Shown piece by piece: positions 32,698 to 43,330 of a stretch of 64,000 nucleotides of DNA. A program made the translations under genes and the position numbers. The stretch is taken from assembly GCA_016110215.1 (NCBI GenBank), contig JADWQD010000008.1:558001-622000 (forward strand). The letters are read 5' to 3'. This DNA comes from Capronia americana (Eukaryota; Ascomycota; Eurotiomycetes; Chaetothyriales; Herpotrichiellaceae). Every line of letters begins with the position of its first letter. Positions within the stretch are counted from its first letter, which is position 1. The notes under the pieces are model-generated. The model had not been told where the DNA came from. It saw nothing but the letters and a program-made list of their open reading frames with translations, and did not search any database.

Positions 32698-35600
32698 TGC
32701 CTTAACCCCCCTTATTTTTCGACTGTCTCGAGTCTCGAGGCTCGACCCGCCGCGTCTCGTTCGTCCGTTCATTAGAGGTTCAGGAGAGGAGGATTCAACT
32801 CAAAATCTGTGACGCGCGCTACTGTATTCCGTACGCGGTGCAATCTCGAGCGTGTAGAGGTAGGTAGTTTCTTCTCCTTGATGATGCATGAGCGAGTCTC
32901 TCGATTACCGGCGACACTACCTCCTGCTGAGTTGATGTGTGCTCGCGTTGAGGGGTCGTTCGCCGCTCGCCGCTCGGGGCGCATCGCGGCGCTACAGGGT
33001 TTGCCTACTACTGCTGCTTTAGTAATATGTACTACGAGGTACTTACACTCGCACGCTGTGCTGTGTGCTCTGTTCTGTATGGTTGGTTGCCTCCGAGTGC
33101 TTCCTGTCTCCCTTCAGGGGCACGCGAAACCGTAGTGCTTATCGTGGATCTTCCATTCTCGATTATTCCTTCGTTCTACTTGTACTCGAGCTGTACTATC
33201 GTGTTTGTTTGAGTGATTAAGTTACTGTGTGGGATCCAGAAACAACGTGGGCGCAGTAATCATGGGCAATGTACGGAGTATGTAAGGGGCCTTTGTGTGG
33301 GGAATGGAGGACTCCCACGACGAGGATGTACCACAGTCCTGTGTACACAACACAACTCAACACTTTCTACTGTGCCTAGAATTTTACGAAGGATCGTGGT
33401 GATTTCGAGCCCGAGAGCCGATACCTTGTGCCATTCCAGCCACTGTACGGAGTGGTGCGTGTTCGGATGAGTCTTGAGTCTGGACAAGACGCAGGAGGCG
33501 TGGTTGTGGGAAACGCCTCGAGAGTCCGTAGCCACGCTAGGGTATACAGTGCGAGAACTGCATTGCACTGCATTGCGCTGCTGCAGAGGGAGCTCCTCGC
33601 ACCCGCACTGTCACCAGCATACCAAGAACAGTATCAAATGCAGAGCTACGGACGGATATGCAGCGTGCACGGTACAGCACAAGTCACTAACCGTTGATGG
33701 GTAGGTGATTCATGATTTTGCACAGGAGAGTTAAGATCGTCGTGAGTTGATCATCAGTCCGGAGTGTGAATGAGTACTACCGAGTACCGAGTCCTTGTCG
33801 AGCGAAGGCGGTTCCTCGTCCGGTCATGGTCATGTACTGTCTCATAGTACGAGGTACTGTATGTAGATATCTCCAGTTAGACACTCCATACGGAGTATGT
33901 TCGACCCTGCTCCTTCTCCTGGTCCTCGCTCCTGTTGTTCTTCCAGTCCTGCAAAACCGGTGCGAGCATGGCGTCCGATGCACAGTCGTCCATCGGAGTC
34001 AAGCCGGAAGTAAGATAAGAGATCTGCGACCTCGAGGCTGCGAAGCTGGGAATGCGGACTTTCATTCCAAGTCCGTCCACCGACACTCTTGTCCACAAGT
34101 TCCTGTGTGATAACATGCTTTGGGCTTCTCGCCTTTGGGTACCCGCATGTGTGGTATGATGTATTGTACCTGCACGCAAGTGGGCGCTCAAGGTACTTGT
34201 GTACAGAGGTATGGAGGACACTACGGACCAACTGTGATTTGGTCTCGCAGATACTGTACCGACACCCGGTCCTCTCGGAGTGCCTAAGCACAGTACTTCA
34301 GTGGTAAGTTACTGCGTACGGAGTACGTACCCGGTAGTCTCGTGCCCAGGCGCCGAAGCTCCCTGCCGGTCTGTGCTGGGGAAAGCTTGAAATGTTTAGT
34401 AGGGAAGGCACAGGCCGCGACAGCTACTCCTCACTGTCATTAAAGGTACCCCGTACAAGTAAGTACTACTCACTATGCATTTGTGTCCTGGTTTGTCGAA
34501 TCACCATGTTCATAAGCATCGTCAGACATTAACAGCCTTGAAGCTGCGTGGGGATTGGCCTACAGTAGAATTCTTTGCCCTAAAATGCCTCTCAGACCCA
34601 GAATGCGGAGGGTCGACACCCGATCCTTCTATCGCGACAACGTCACTCGCTGCTGGGGCAACCTCGTCACGAAGCTTTCAGAAACTCCGGTCGGCAAGCT
34701 CCGTCGTGCCATGGCCCCGTCAAAGCTCATCCAGCACAGGCTACGGAGTCTGTGCAGCGAAATGCCAAAAAAGCTTGCCCACTACCGCAAGTGCACGCCA
34801 TGGTTGCTCCGTAGCGCAGAGGCCCTTGACGTGGCTTTTCTTCTATCCCAAAGCGTGCTGCCTCGGTGAGCCCTACCGATCTAACGAGTACCGTCATGGT
34901 CGCATGCGGCGGCCTCGCGCCACTGGATCCACTACTCCACGATATGAAGATACGGTACCGGATGTCGGAGATTGCGTTGGGCGTGCCAAATTCGGCAGGC
35001 GTCATGATGATGTCTGAGCGCAGTTTATGTAAGTTGCAAGTCGAAGAACGGAAAGAAGACGAGAACGAACAACCCAGCATTCGGTACAGAATCGCAAGAC
35101 AACAAGATAGCTCGGGGTGCTTCAAGAGTCGTTGAACGCTGGCTTCCATCGTTAATTAACAACACCGACGTCCCGTGCGGCAATTATGACACGGATGGCT
35201 GTTCTGCCATCGTCTCTCGTGCTCACCAGCAGTGCGTCTGTATCCTCATTGATCTGGCAGAAGAAGATTCGATACGCTCTGTGCTAGAGCCGGCACCATC
35301 TTACAGTATATTGGACCGAGGCATACGAACCGTAATGGTTTCATCAACATTTGCCGCTCCGAGAGGCAAAGTATCTGGAAGCGAAATGGTAGCGATCGCA
35401 CCGAGCCTGTTGACAAAATCGTTGTCACCTGAGCAGACAATAAGAGACAGGAGAACAGCAAGACAAGGACGCCAATCCTCCGACCAAAGGAAGCTTACTA
35501 GGTACTCATCGTGGATGAGCACGCCTTTCGCTTCTCTACCATCCTCATTGATGTCGTTCATGGCTCTCCTTCGAGCTTCACGATCCCTCAACCCGCGCTG

Positions 35601-36446
35601 TGTCGATAGCCTTCTTTACTGCTTGGTTGGGGAGGTGGCTTGCCAGATAACCAGCAGATCTAACATCCTGCGTTTGAAAATGTACGTCAGCCACGTCAAC
35701 AACCTTCAAAGCCTCGAAAGGGATCCCGGAAGGCCAGGCATGTGTCGCTAGAACGATCTGTGATGCGAGCCAGCAGGCAGAAGTATTGCATGCGCGCAGA
35801 ACAGCGCCATCGAGCAAACAGTTAAAGAACAGTGACTAATTCCAGAGCAGGTATATCGGGTTGCTTGCTTCTTATTCTCATACTCCCTTGGGACAGTGTT
35901 GGGTGCTGGATAACAGCAAAGACCTGGTATTGTCAATGTCAGTGTCAGTCAACTTCAATCTCAATATCCGACGTGTCAGCCGGCTTAGCACTTTTAAAGG
36001 CAAGTGAATGCCCTGGACCTCCGGGAGCTGACACGTGTGCTTGACTCATCTTTGAAATGAAATGCCGGATGTCATAGAGAAGAGAGGCAGGTTGAAACTT
36101 GATGATATGCACCTCAGCTTCAAGCTACAGTCTGCAGTCTGGAGAACTGCAATGCTTCTTGCAAGCTGGAAGCTGACCTCCCCTATCCTACATTGATCAT
36201 TCTTCACCTTCCCCAATTCCACATGCAAGGCCCATGTCAGAAGCTACTGTTCTGGGTCAGAGAACATCCCCACCAACCGCATCTTACAGTTACGCGGAGC
36301 TATCGCAGCCTCGAAACCACTCTGGGGCACTCCAACTGGTAAAATACGGCATTGTTCAGCCGAGAGAATGCCAGATACATTGGAAGAGCTGTAGGAACGA
36401 CACTGAAGAGAATGCTTTACTGCCGATGACATATGCTTGACCTATC

Positions 36447-37941
36447 TCAATCTTGTTTGTAATGTTGCGTGAAGTCGTACTCGATGCTGGAGTATTTCTG
36501 GAGATGGACAGTTAGTCTTGCCACAAAGCCCTGGACACGACAGCTGGAAAATGACGCGGTGTGCGACGTTACTCACCAACAAGAACGCTCTCGTTGCTTC
36601 GGCATCACCTTCCAATCCCTGGAGCAGCTGAAGGAAACGGTCCGTTTCCAGCGCAGTGTCTGGGTCGGTATTCATGATTCTGTTCAAGTTCTTCATTGAC
36701 CTCGCATCCACATATTTCAGGAACTTCTCACGGCGGATGTCGGCATACAGGTCGAGGATGGATTCGTCTGCCTTGCCTTCGTAGTACCCGATGAAGCAGT
36801 CCGCAAGGCCGCCGATGTCCAAGACCGCCGTCATGCAGCCATACCCGCCAAAGGGGTTGCACACATGTGCAGCATCAGCAGCCAGGAGAATCCGTCCCAC
36901 CCGCATTTTCTCGACACAACGGTTGTGGATGCGGAATTGGTCAGTCTGTGTGATCTTGTACTGCCCTGGGTCGGGGTGACCAGGCAGCAATTTCTTGAAA
37001 GCCGCGGGTCGTCGCTCGAGGTATTGTTCGTCGGTGAGACCGGTTGTCTTGTCTCCGTAGGTGACCCGCCAGAGGCCGCCTTTGCCTCGTTTGGCGATGA
37101 GGCCCCAATAGTCGGGGTCGACCATATAGTTGCCACCATCCCAGCCGTGCTTTTCGAACCCGTCATACCAGACCTATACGTCAGATCAGCCGGAGTCCAC
37201 CATCACAGGGACCAGCCTGAAGAAAACAGACATTTTGAACCAACAGGCGAAAATCAAAAGTCTGGCCCGGCCAGTCACGGCCAAACAATGATTTCCTGAC
37301 CGTGCTAGAGCCTCCGTCGCATCCCACGACATAGTCGGCGCTGAATCGCTTCTTCTCCTTCACCTCGCCTTCCGCTCCCGCTTCGACATCCACCCAAGCA
37401 GAGTTTTCATCCTGGCCGGTCCCAACAACCTTGTGGTTGAATTTGATGTCGATGAGTCCGTTGCCCTTTTCCAGACAATGCTTGTACATGATCTTGATGA
37501 TCTCGTTCAGCGGGAGAATCGTCATGCGATCTGGATGGTCTCTGACGACAGAAAGATCGATTCCCGTCAGTCGTTGATGATCACTGACCCGGCGCCAGGA
37601 TATGCTGGGGAAACTGGTAATGCTCGCCTCCCGAAAGTCGTCCAGGAGTCCTGCTTTACGGAATATCCTTGTCGCCGGCACGCCATACTGGGTTGCCCGG
37701 AGGCGTTCATCTAGGCGGTCCCATGACTCCAACACGAGGGAAGGGATGTTGTGTTGTGAGAGCAGAAGGGCGAGGAGCAGCCCAGCTGGACCGGCTCCGA
37801 CGATGATGATCTATGCATAATTGTGAGCATCAGGCAAGGTTGGCGAAACCGAAGCAAATCGAGTACGGTTCATCATCCTCTTGGGACACTGAACAGCCAG
37901 CTCACCTTTTCGAACGGCTTTCTTGGCTCAACCGACCCCAT
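36447..37941 (-). CDS. FAD-dependent aromatic-ring monooxygenase
   Basis: Four exons: 37941-37906, 37810-37232, 37173-36577 and 36497-36447, encoding 420 residues. The dinucleotide-binding GxGxxG lies at 17-22 (GAGPAG) just after a tiny 12-codon first exon. The DG motif is VGCDGGSSTVRKSLFGRDW, and the second FAD-ribityl motif is GRILLAADAAHVCNPFGGYG (about 299-318). These three motifs define the PHBH-type class A flavoprotein monooxygenases (FAD_binding_3), which insert one oxygen atom using NAD(P)H. The protein lacks the thioredoxin-like C-terminal domain of phenol hydroxylases. Intron 2 (37231-37174) starts with the unusual donor GTCTGT; the frame and the conserved WYDG motif after it support the junction. 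Substrate unknown; no pathway partners adjoin. Confidence 0.88.
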
Positions 37942-39469
37942 TTTCACCAAATTGAACTACTTGCAATCTCAAAATGATCTGATATACAGGGAGCAGAAGA
38001 TTTGTCGCCCTGTTATAAGCATTTGAAGCTTCCTTTCGTATCCTGGGCTGACATGGATGACCCCACGGAATGTTCCGTCTCACCTCAATGTCAGAATGCA
38101 GCCAGAATGCCCAGGCGAGAGCGTGAAGAGGCGGAACAGTCTTCGACGAGTGTACATAGCATGTCCTCTAGTCGGTACCGAAGACAGAAAATGTCAGGTC
38201 GAAGTGCAGATGGGGGTTTGTCCGTGTTGCTTGTTGACGACGATGCCCTGCATTGCCCAAGCTGGAGTTGGGCTTACGTGAACATTCTCGTACAAGAACA
38301 AAACACACACGGCACATCGCATTTGAACATTCGTGTACGGAATAAAGCAATACACGGCAGTTCACAGCGGAGCGGAACTTCTTCCCTCTTCCCCTCCTTC
38401 GTGTCGTTGATGACGCTGCGTGTTAGAGGCACCGGCATCTGGCCTGTTGTTCCCAAAAGTGAAGAATACGAGTAGGGCTCGTAGTCTCGTGGATTATGGA
38501 TCGGTCGAAGCTGGGGATAGGGATCTTCATAAGCACGGTTGCACCCTTCTGTTCCTGCGACCCAAACCACAGAAACCCGGCACCTGGTCGACAGTCTTCC
38601 ACGTTGGAAATGGATCACCACACCATAGATCACGAACCCCGATCTAAGACATAACTGAACCCCTTGAAGGCCTAAGATTGATATAGCCTCAACGCACGCA
38701 ACTTGCGCTCGTAGTTGTGTTATGTTCGCTCACGACGCATCACACCACACACACAGTACTGGTACTATCCCAATTCAAAAAAGGGATCGGACGAAGATCT
38801 GGGGGATCTCTCGCCACAGCCGGCAGGTGATTGGATCTAGAAGCCATGGAAGAGCCTCAGAAGCCACAACGCCTAAACTGCATACGGCTTAATCGACGTG
38901 CCTTGTTTCACGCGCCGCGTCATTCGCAGGCTCAATGGGCCAGTCAAAGCCTGGAGGGACCTGGACTCGGGCCCTTTCAAGCACCTGACAGGCTCGAGAG
39001 GTGCGTCTTCCAAGCATAGTAACAACTGAGCAGAACCAAGGCCCTTTTTCGCCTGCGCCATCTTGACTCCGTATCACCTTCCTCTCACCTTCACATTCAC
39101 TTTTCAACACTTTCGCTCCCCGAAGAAAAACATTGTAATCCTTGGACATTTCCTTTATTCTCACGCTCGCTGTCTCCGCCTTCGTTTGAAATCTGTTTGC
39201 CACAGGTCACCTGGTGGTTGTTGGGATCTTTCTTTGTCACATTCCAACCCCGGAGATCTCGCCTTCGTTCGCTCACCAAAATCTGACCCGTCACGAAGAC
39301 AAGGTTGTTCCTTTGTACAACCAGGCACGACCCCGCTCGTGTACTACACCTTATCTGCAAAGAACGCCTCTCCCTCCTTCTATCGTATTGCGTGCAGTCG
39401 GCCGTCGCGTCTTTCATTGACGCCTGCATACAACCCCCCCCGACCAACAGGAAGCCCCAAAGAAACACG
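37942..39469. other. Divergent intergenic region
   Basis: Promoters of the monooxygenase (minus) and the Crh glycosidase (plus). The 400 bp before 39470 are pyrimidine-rich, like a long leader. Open frames at 38002-38475 have no recognisable content. Confidence 0.5.
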
Positions 39470-40953
39470 ATGGCAGGGCAAATCCTGCATTGCCTTCTTT
39501 TCCTCGCTGCATTGGCGCCCTCAGTACTTGCGCAGGTTAAGTGCGGCGGAGGTACATTGTGCCCATCAGACACACCATGCTGTTCACGTATGTATATTCC
39601 GGAGCTTCTGAAACACCGCGGAGAGACTAACAAGAGGACATGTAGAATACGGCCAATGCGGTGTTGGCGCCTACTGCCTAGGAGGATGTGACCCGGTCAA
39701 TTCGTTCAGCCTCGATTCCTGCGTACCCGCACCCGTGTGTCAGTCCAAAGAATATGACTTCAGCAACCTCGATGGCATCGTCCCCAACACAAAATACCTG
39801 GGTGATGCCACCACCGCCGACTGGGTTTCCTCTGGCAGCCCCTTGGAATATCAGAACTCGGTGCTCTTGACTATGGCCGAAGGCACGGTGGGAACATTAT
39901 TGACCAGCACAAGATTTGTTTGGTACGGCAAAATTGGCGCCAGATTCGCCACCTCTGCTGGAGCTGGTGTCGTTACGGCGTTTATTCTTCTCGGCAACTC
40001 CAAGGACGAAATAGATTTTGAGTTCGTTGGTGTCCAGCTGGAGAGCGCCCAGACCAACTTCTACTCGCAGGGTGTGCCAGTCTGTAAGTGCAAGAGAACA
40101 CTCCGAAGCGAAGATCCCGAGCTGACATGTGGTTCTAGATACCAACGGCGGCAATACGACTGGTCTCTCAGACGTCCATGCCAATATGCACGATTACGAA
40201 ATCGATTGGCAGCCCGACTCGATCACCTGGTCCATCGACGGCAAGGTAGTCCGCACGCTTGACCGCGAAGACACCTGGAACGCGACCGCAAACCGCTATT
40301 ACTACCCTCAAACACCGTGTCAGGTGCAGCTGTCGCTCTGGCCTGGTGGTCTCCCGACCAACGGCGAAGGCACCATCGAATGGGCGGGTGGCCTTGTGGA
40401 ATGGGACTCCCCATATATGACCAACGGGTATTACTATGCTCAATTCGACTCGGTCTCGGTGGAATGCTACGATCCACCTTCTGGTGCGAACGTTCAAGGC
40501 AGCAAGTCTTACATCTTCTCTGATTCAAGCATGACCAACCTCTCTGTCGAGGTGACCAACGACAACACCGTGTTGAAGTCCTTCCTCGGAACGGGCACGA
40601 ACATGTCCGCAAACTACCCCAGTAACACCGCTAGTTCAAGCGGCTCGTCCAAGACCAGTGAGGTCGCTACTATTCCTGGTCTTTCTGGCGTCGGCACCGG
40701 TTCCAATGGTGGACGAGGCGACAACACTACAGGGAGCGGCGACAGCAGCAGCAGCGGTTCCGATGGAGGTTCAGGCAGTGATTCAAGCGCAACCGCTAGC
40801 ACATCAGGAGCTGCGTCGACAGGCTTCGTTCAGGGCGATAGCGGTGACGGTTCGTCGAACGGTGCTGGTTCCCTCGGGGGGAACAGCGAGACTTTGCTTA
40901 AAGGCAGCCTGTTTGCTGCTATCGTTGCCGTGGTGGGACTTTGCATTATGTGA
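39470..40953 (+). CDS. GPI-anchored Crh-type GH16 chitin-glucan transglycosylase with CBM18
   Basis: Exons 39470-39587, 39646-40083 and 40139-40953 encode 456 residues. A signal peptide ends near residue 21. Residues 25-71 form a hevein-like chitin-binding module (CBM18) with the Cys pattern CGGGTLC, CC, CGVGAYC, C, C. The GH16 domain (about 75-270) carries the catalytic motif DEIDFEF with nucleophile Glu161 and acid/base Glu165. Ser/Gly/Thr-rich low-complexity sequence follows, then a C-terminal hydrophobic tail (SLFAAIVAVVGLCIM) as a GPI signal. Crh1/Utr2 enzymes transfer chitin chains onto beta-1,6- and beta-1,3-glucan in the cell wall; the CBM18-bearing form corresponds to the Crh1/CrhD type. 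Both introns have good branch sites (GACTAAC, GCTGACA). Confidence 0.94.
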
Positions 40954-41572
40954 TGTTGACAACCGTGGCGTTGAAATCTTAATGGCCGGAAGCTTTAATG
41001 AGAATGGTGATCATCTGTCGTGTCCAACATGGGGGATGTTTGAACTCGATTTTGCTTGCATTGCGGCCGGTTGCGGGATGATAGAACGAATCTTGCAGAT
41101 TGTGTAGGAGATGCAACAAGACGAGTATTTGGTCTCTCTGATGGCTCATTTTCGAGAACGTGTACCTCGTAGTTCCCGCAAAAAAGATCCTCCAAATCGA
41201 TGGCGGCCGAATGTTTCTCCATACTCCGAGGAATATGAAGTCATGCTTGTGACCTGGAAGCGTCAGTGACTTTTTCCGAACGCCGCCTCGAAGCAATATC
41301 CTCTTCCTCTCTGGCCAGCAGGGGCATAAGTTGGACTTTGGACTGCACTCGGACGCGGAAGGCGAGAAGGAAAACATCAGAGCGAAAGTCAAACTAGCAA
41401 CGTCGGCGGCAGCAGGGTTGAAATACATCTCTGTCCAAACACGACCCTTGTGAAGGAGACGAGCCTCTGCCCGAAACTCACGAAAGTTCCCTCCTCCCGC
41501 TGGCTCGCTCGCGTTTCTCCTACGACAGTGTGGATTGATTGAGAAAGGGACGACAAGATACATTTCGCCAAG
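40954..41572. other. Intergenic spacer
   Basis: Terminator of the Crh gene and promoter of the NDUFAF3 gene. Nothing else seen. Confidence 0.55.
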
Positions 41573-42439
41573 ATGCGAGCTCCGTCCACAGACCTGCTTC
41601 GCGCACTGCGTCGAGCAGCTGCACCAGCATCCTCACAGCCCCAACTACGTTGTCACCGAGTTTCCCCTTCTCTACAGCGCCTATCTGGAGCCCAGCCCTC
41701 CCAGTCACAAAACCATCTCCGCCTCTTCTCAACAACCAGTCCATCTCGCCAGCAATCTTCGTCCCGTCCAATTTCCGCACCGCCAACCTCGACCGCCCGA
41801 TCAGCAACTACCTCCTCACAACGAACCGCGGCTTCTCCGAATCCTGCCCGTCCCGGCTCCCCTCGCATCAACCCCTACGCGCCCTCCAAGACCCGGGACC
41901 GAGGGCCGGCCTCCGAAGAAGAGACGCAGACGGATTTCTCCAAGCTAGACATCTACGCCTCCGCGGGCGTCGAGGAGCCAGCGACATCCATCGACGCATG
42001 CACGCACGACGGCTTCCACTTGAACAACGGCGTCCACACCTCTGGAGGACGAGGCGTGATGCTTGTGGGTGGCGAGGGATTCGTGTGGAGTCCCTGGATT
42101 CGTGACTCGCCATCGCCCGCGGCGGGCCAGGAACAGCAAGCGCAAGCGTCACGATTTTCCCAATTCTTGACCGCCCGTTCTGTCCTGGACTTCCCGCCCT
42201 CGGCATTTGGGTTGCTGACCTTGCTGTACCCCAAACCGGACTTGTTGATCTTCGGCACGGGTCGTCAATTACACATGCTTTCGAAGGACACGAGACGGTA
42301 TTTGTCCGAGGAGCTGGGCATGAGGGTCGACGTGATGGACACGGCGAACGCGGCCGCAGCGTACAATCTCCTCGTGATGGAGAGGGGCGTCGAAGGAGTG
42401 GGCGCGATTTTGATCCCTGATGGGTTCGTAGGACGGTAA
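41573..42439 (+). CDS. NDUFAF3-like complex I assembly factor
   Basis: A single exon of 288 residues. The first roughly 95 residues are Arg/Ser/Ala-rich and nearly free of acidic residues, a mitochondrial targeting sequence. The remaining part is the DUF498/Mth938 fold: GFHLNNGVHTSGGRGVMLVGGEGFVW, then LLTLLYPKPDLLIFGTGR and a final NAAAAYNLLVMERGVEGVGAILIP. NDUFAF3 works with NDUFAF4 at an early stage of mitochondrial complex I assembly. The presence of this factor implies a respiratory chain with complex I, as expected for a filamentous ascomycete. Confidence 0.9.
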   Translation: MRAPSTDLLRALRRAAAPASSQPQLRCHRVSPSLQRLSGAQPSQSQNHLRLFSTTSPSRQQSSSRPISAPPTSTARSATTSSQRTAASPNPARPGSPRINPYAPSKTRDRGPASEEETQTDFSKLDIYASAGVEEPATSIDACTHDGFHLNNGVHTSGGRGVMLVGGEGFVWSPWIRDSPSPAAGQEQQAQASRFSQFLTARSVLDFPPSAFGLLTLLYPKPDLLIFGTGRQLHMLSKDTRRYLSEELGMRVDVMDTANAAAAYNLLVMERGVEGVGAILIPDGFVGR

Positions 42440-42704
42440 GGCCTTGGCCCGGAGGAGAGGGCACCGGATGGCAGAGGGGATTGCAAAGAAGACAGCGCAG
42501 CACCGGAAATAGGCATGAGACAGCGCAACAGAAAAGGGCACGAGAAGGGTTCCTGCGATGTAGTGGCAATGGGCGTCCGAAGCCACAAAGCGCCCCGACG
42601 ACCAGTCAATGATACCTGTGGAAGCAGCATATGCCCATGTATGTATGCATGCGTGTACTACCGCGAGAATCAATCACCATGATGTGTCATGTATCATCAA
42701 CAGC

Positions 42705-42750
<46 letters not shown>

Positions 42751-43330
42751 CTCAGAAGATCCACCCACCTCCCCATACCAAGTTAATTCATTCTTTGCGA
42801 GATCTTGGTTTCCGAGGCCGGCCTCGATTTCCCTTCCCTTTTCATGATCCCCAAGGTATCTATCACACGGGTGGGACCCCATACGGATGAATGACTACCT
42901 ATACAGTAGGACGAGTTAGACAGGCACCAAGTTGAACTAAATGACAAGTGATAGCCAGTGTTGGGAAGAGGATGCCGATCCCGGGACGAAACGGGGAGGC
43001 GTGTCTCGACGAGGTCATCCAACCAAAAATCCGAAGACTCATGTTCATATTCATAATCCCCGCCGATATGGATTGTACAATCCCTCCGTACGTATGTATG
43101 ATGAGTTGTTCGGTTGCTCCAAGTGGTTGCGAGGATATAAAACGCCACGTCCACTGAAACCTCTGTTTCCTATGAACTCCGTAATGCGTACTGGATGTTC
43201 TACGTAGACCTCCTGCCTAAGACGATGCCCCGTGCACTCCCTCCGTTCCGAGTAAGCTCTTCCTTGCCTGCCGTATGCATGCAATGCGATGCGATGCGAT
43301 GTGGTGAGTAGGTCATGGTGTATGTGTCTC
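42440..43330. other. Convergent intergenic spacer with microsatellite
   Basis: Lies between NDUFAF3 (plus) and the RBR ligase (minus). Contains the compound dinucleotide repeat at 42703-42751; no gene seen. Confidence 0.6.
42703..42751. repeat. Compound (CT)n(CA)n microsatellite
   Basis: About 11-12 CT units run directly into about 12-13 CA units. Confidence 0.95.

Larger units (their letters stand above)
30547..36446. other. Gene-poor region of about 5.9 kb
   Basis: No intact gene is supported. It contains a G-rich hexamer tract (32665-32697), a GTACTGT-type tandem near 32517-32550 and many TACGGAGTA-like words. Fragmentary protein-like frames occur at 34580-34870 (plus) and 35290-35820 (minus), but they shift frame or stop and match nothing I recognise; they may be relics. 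Confidence 0.5.
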
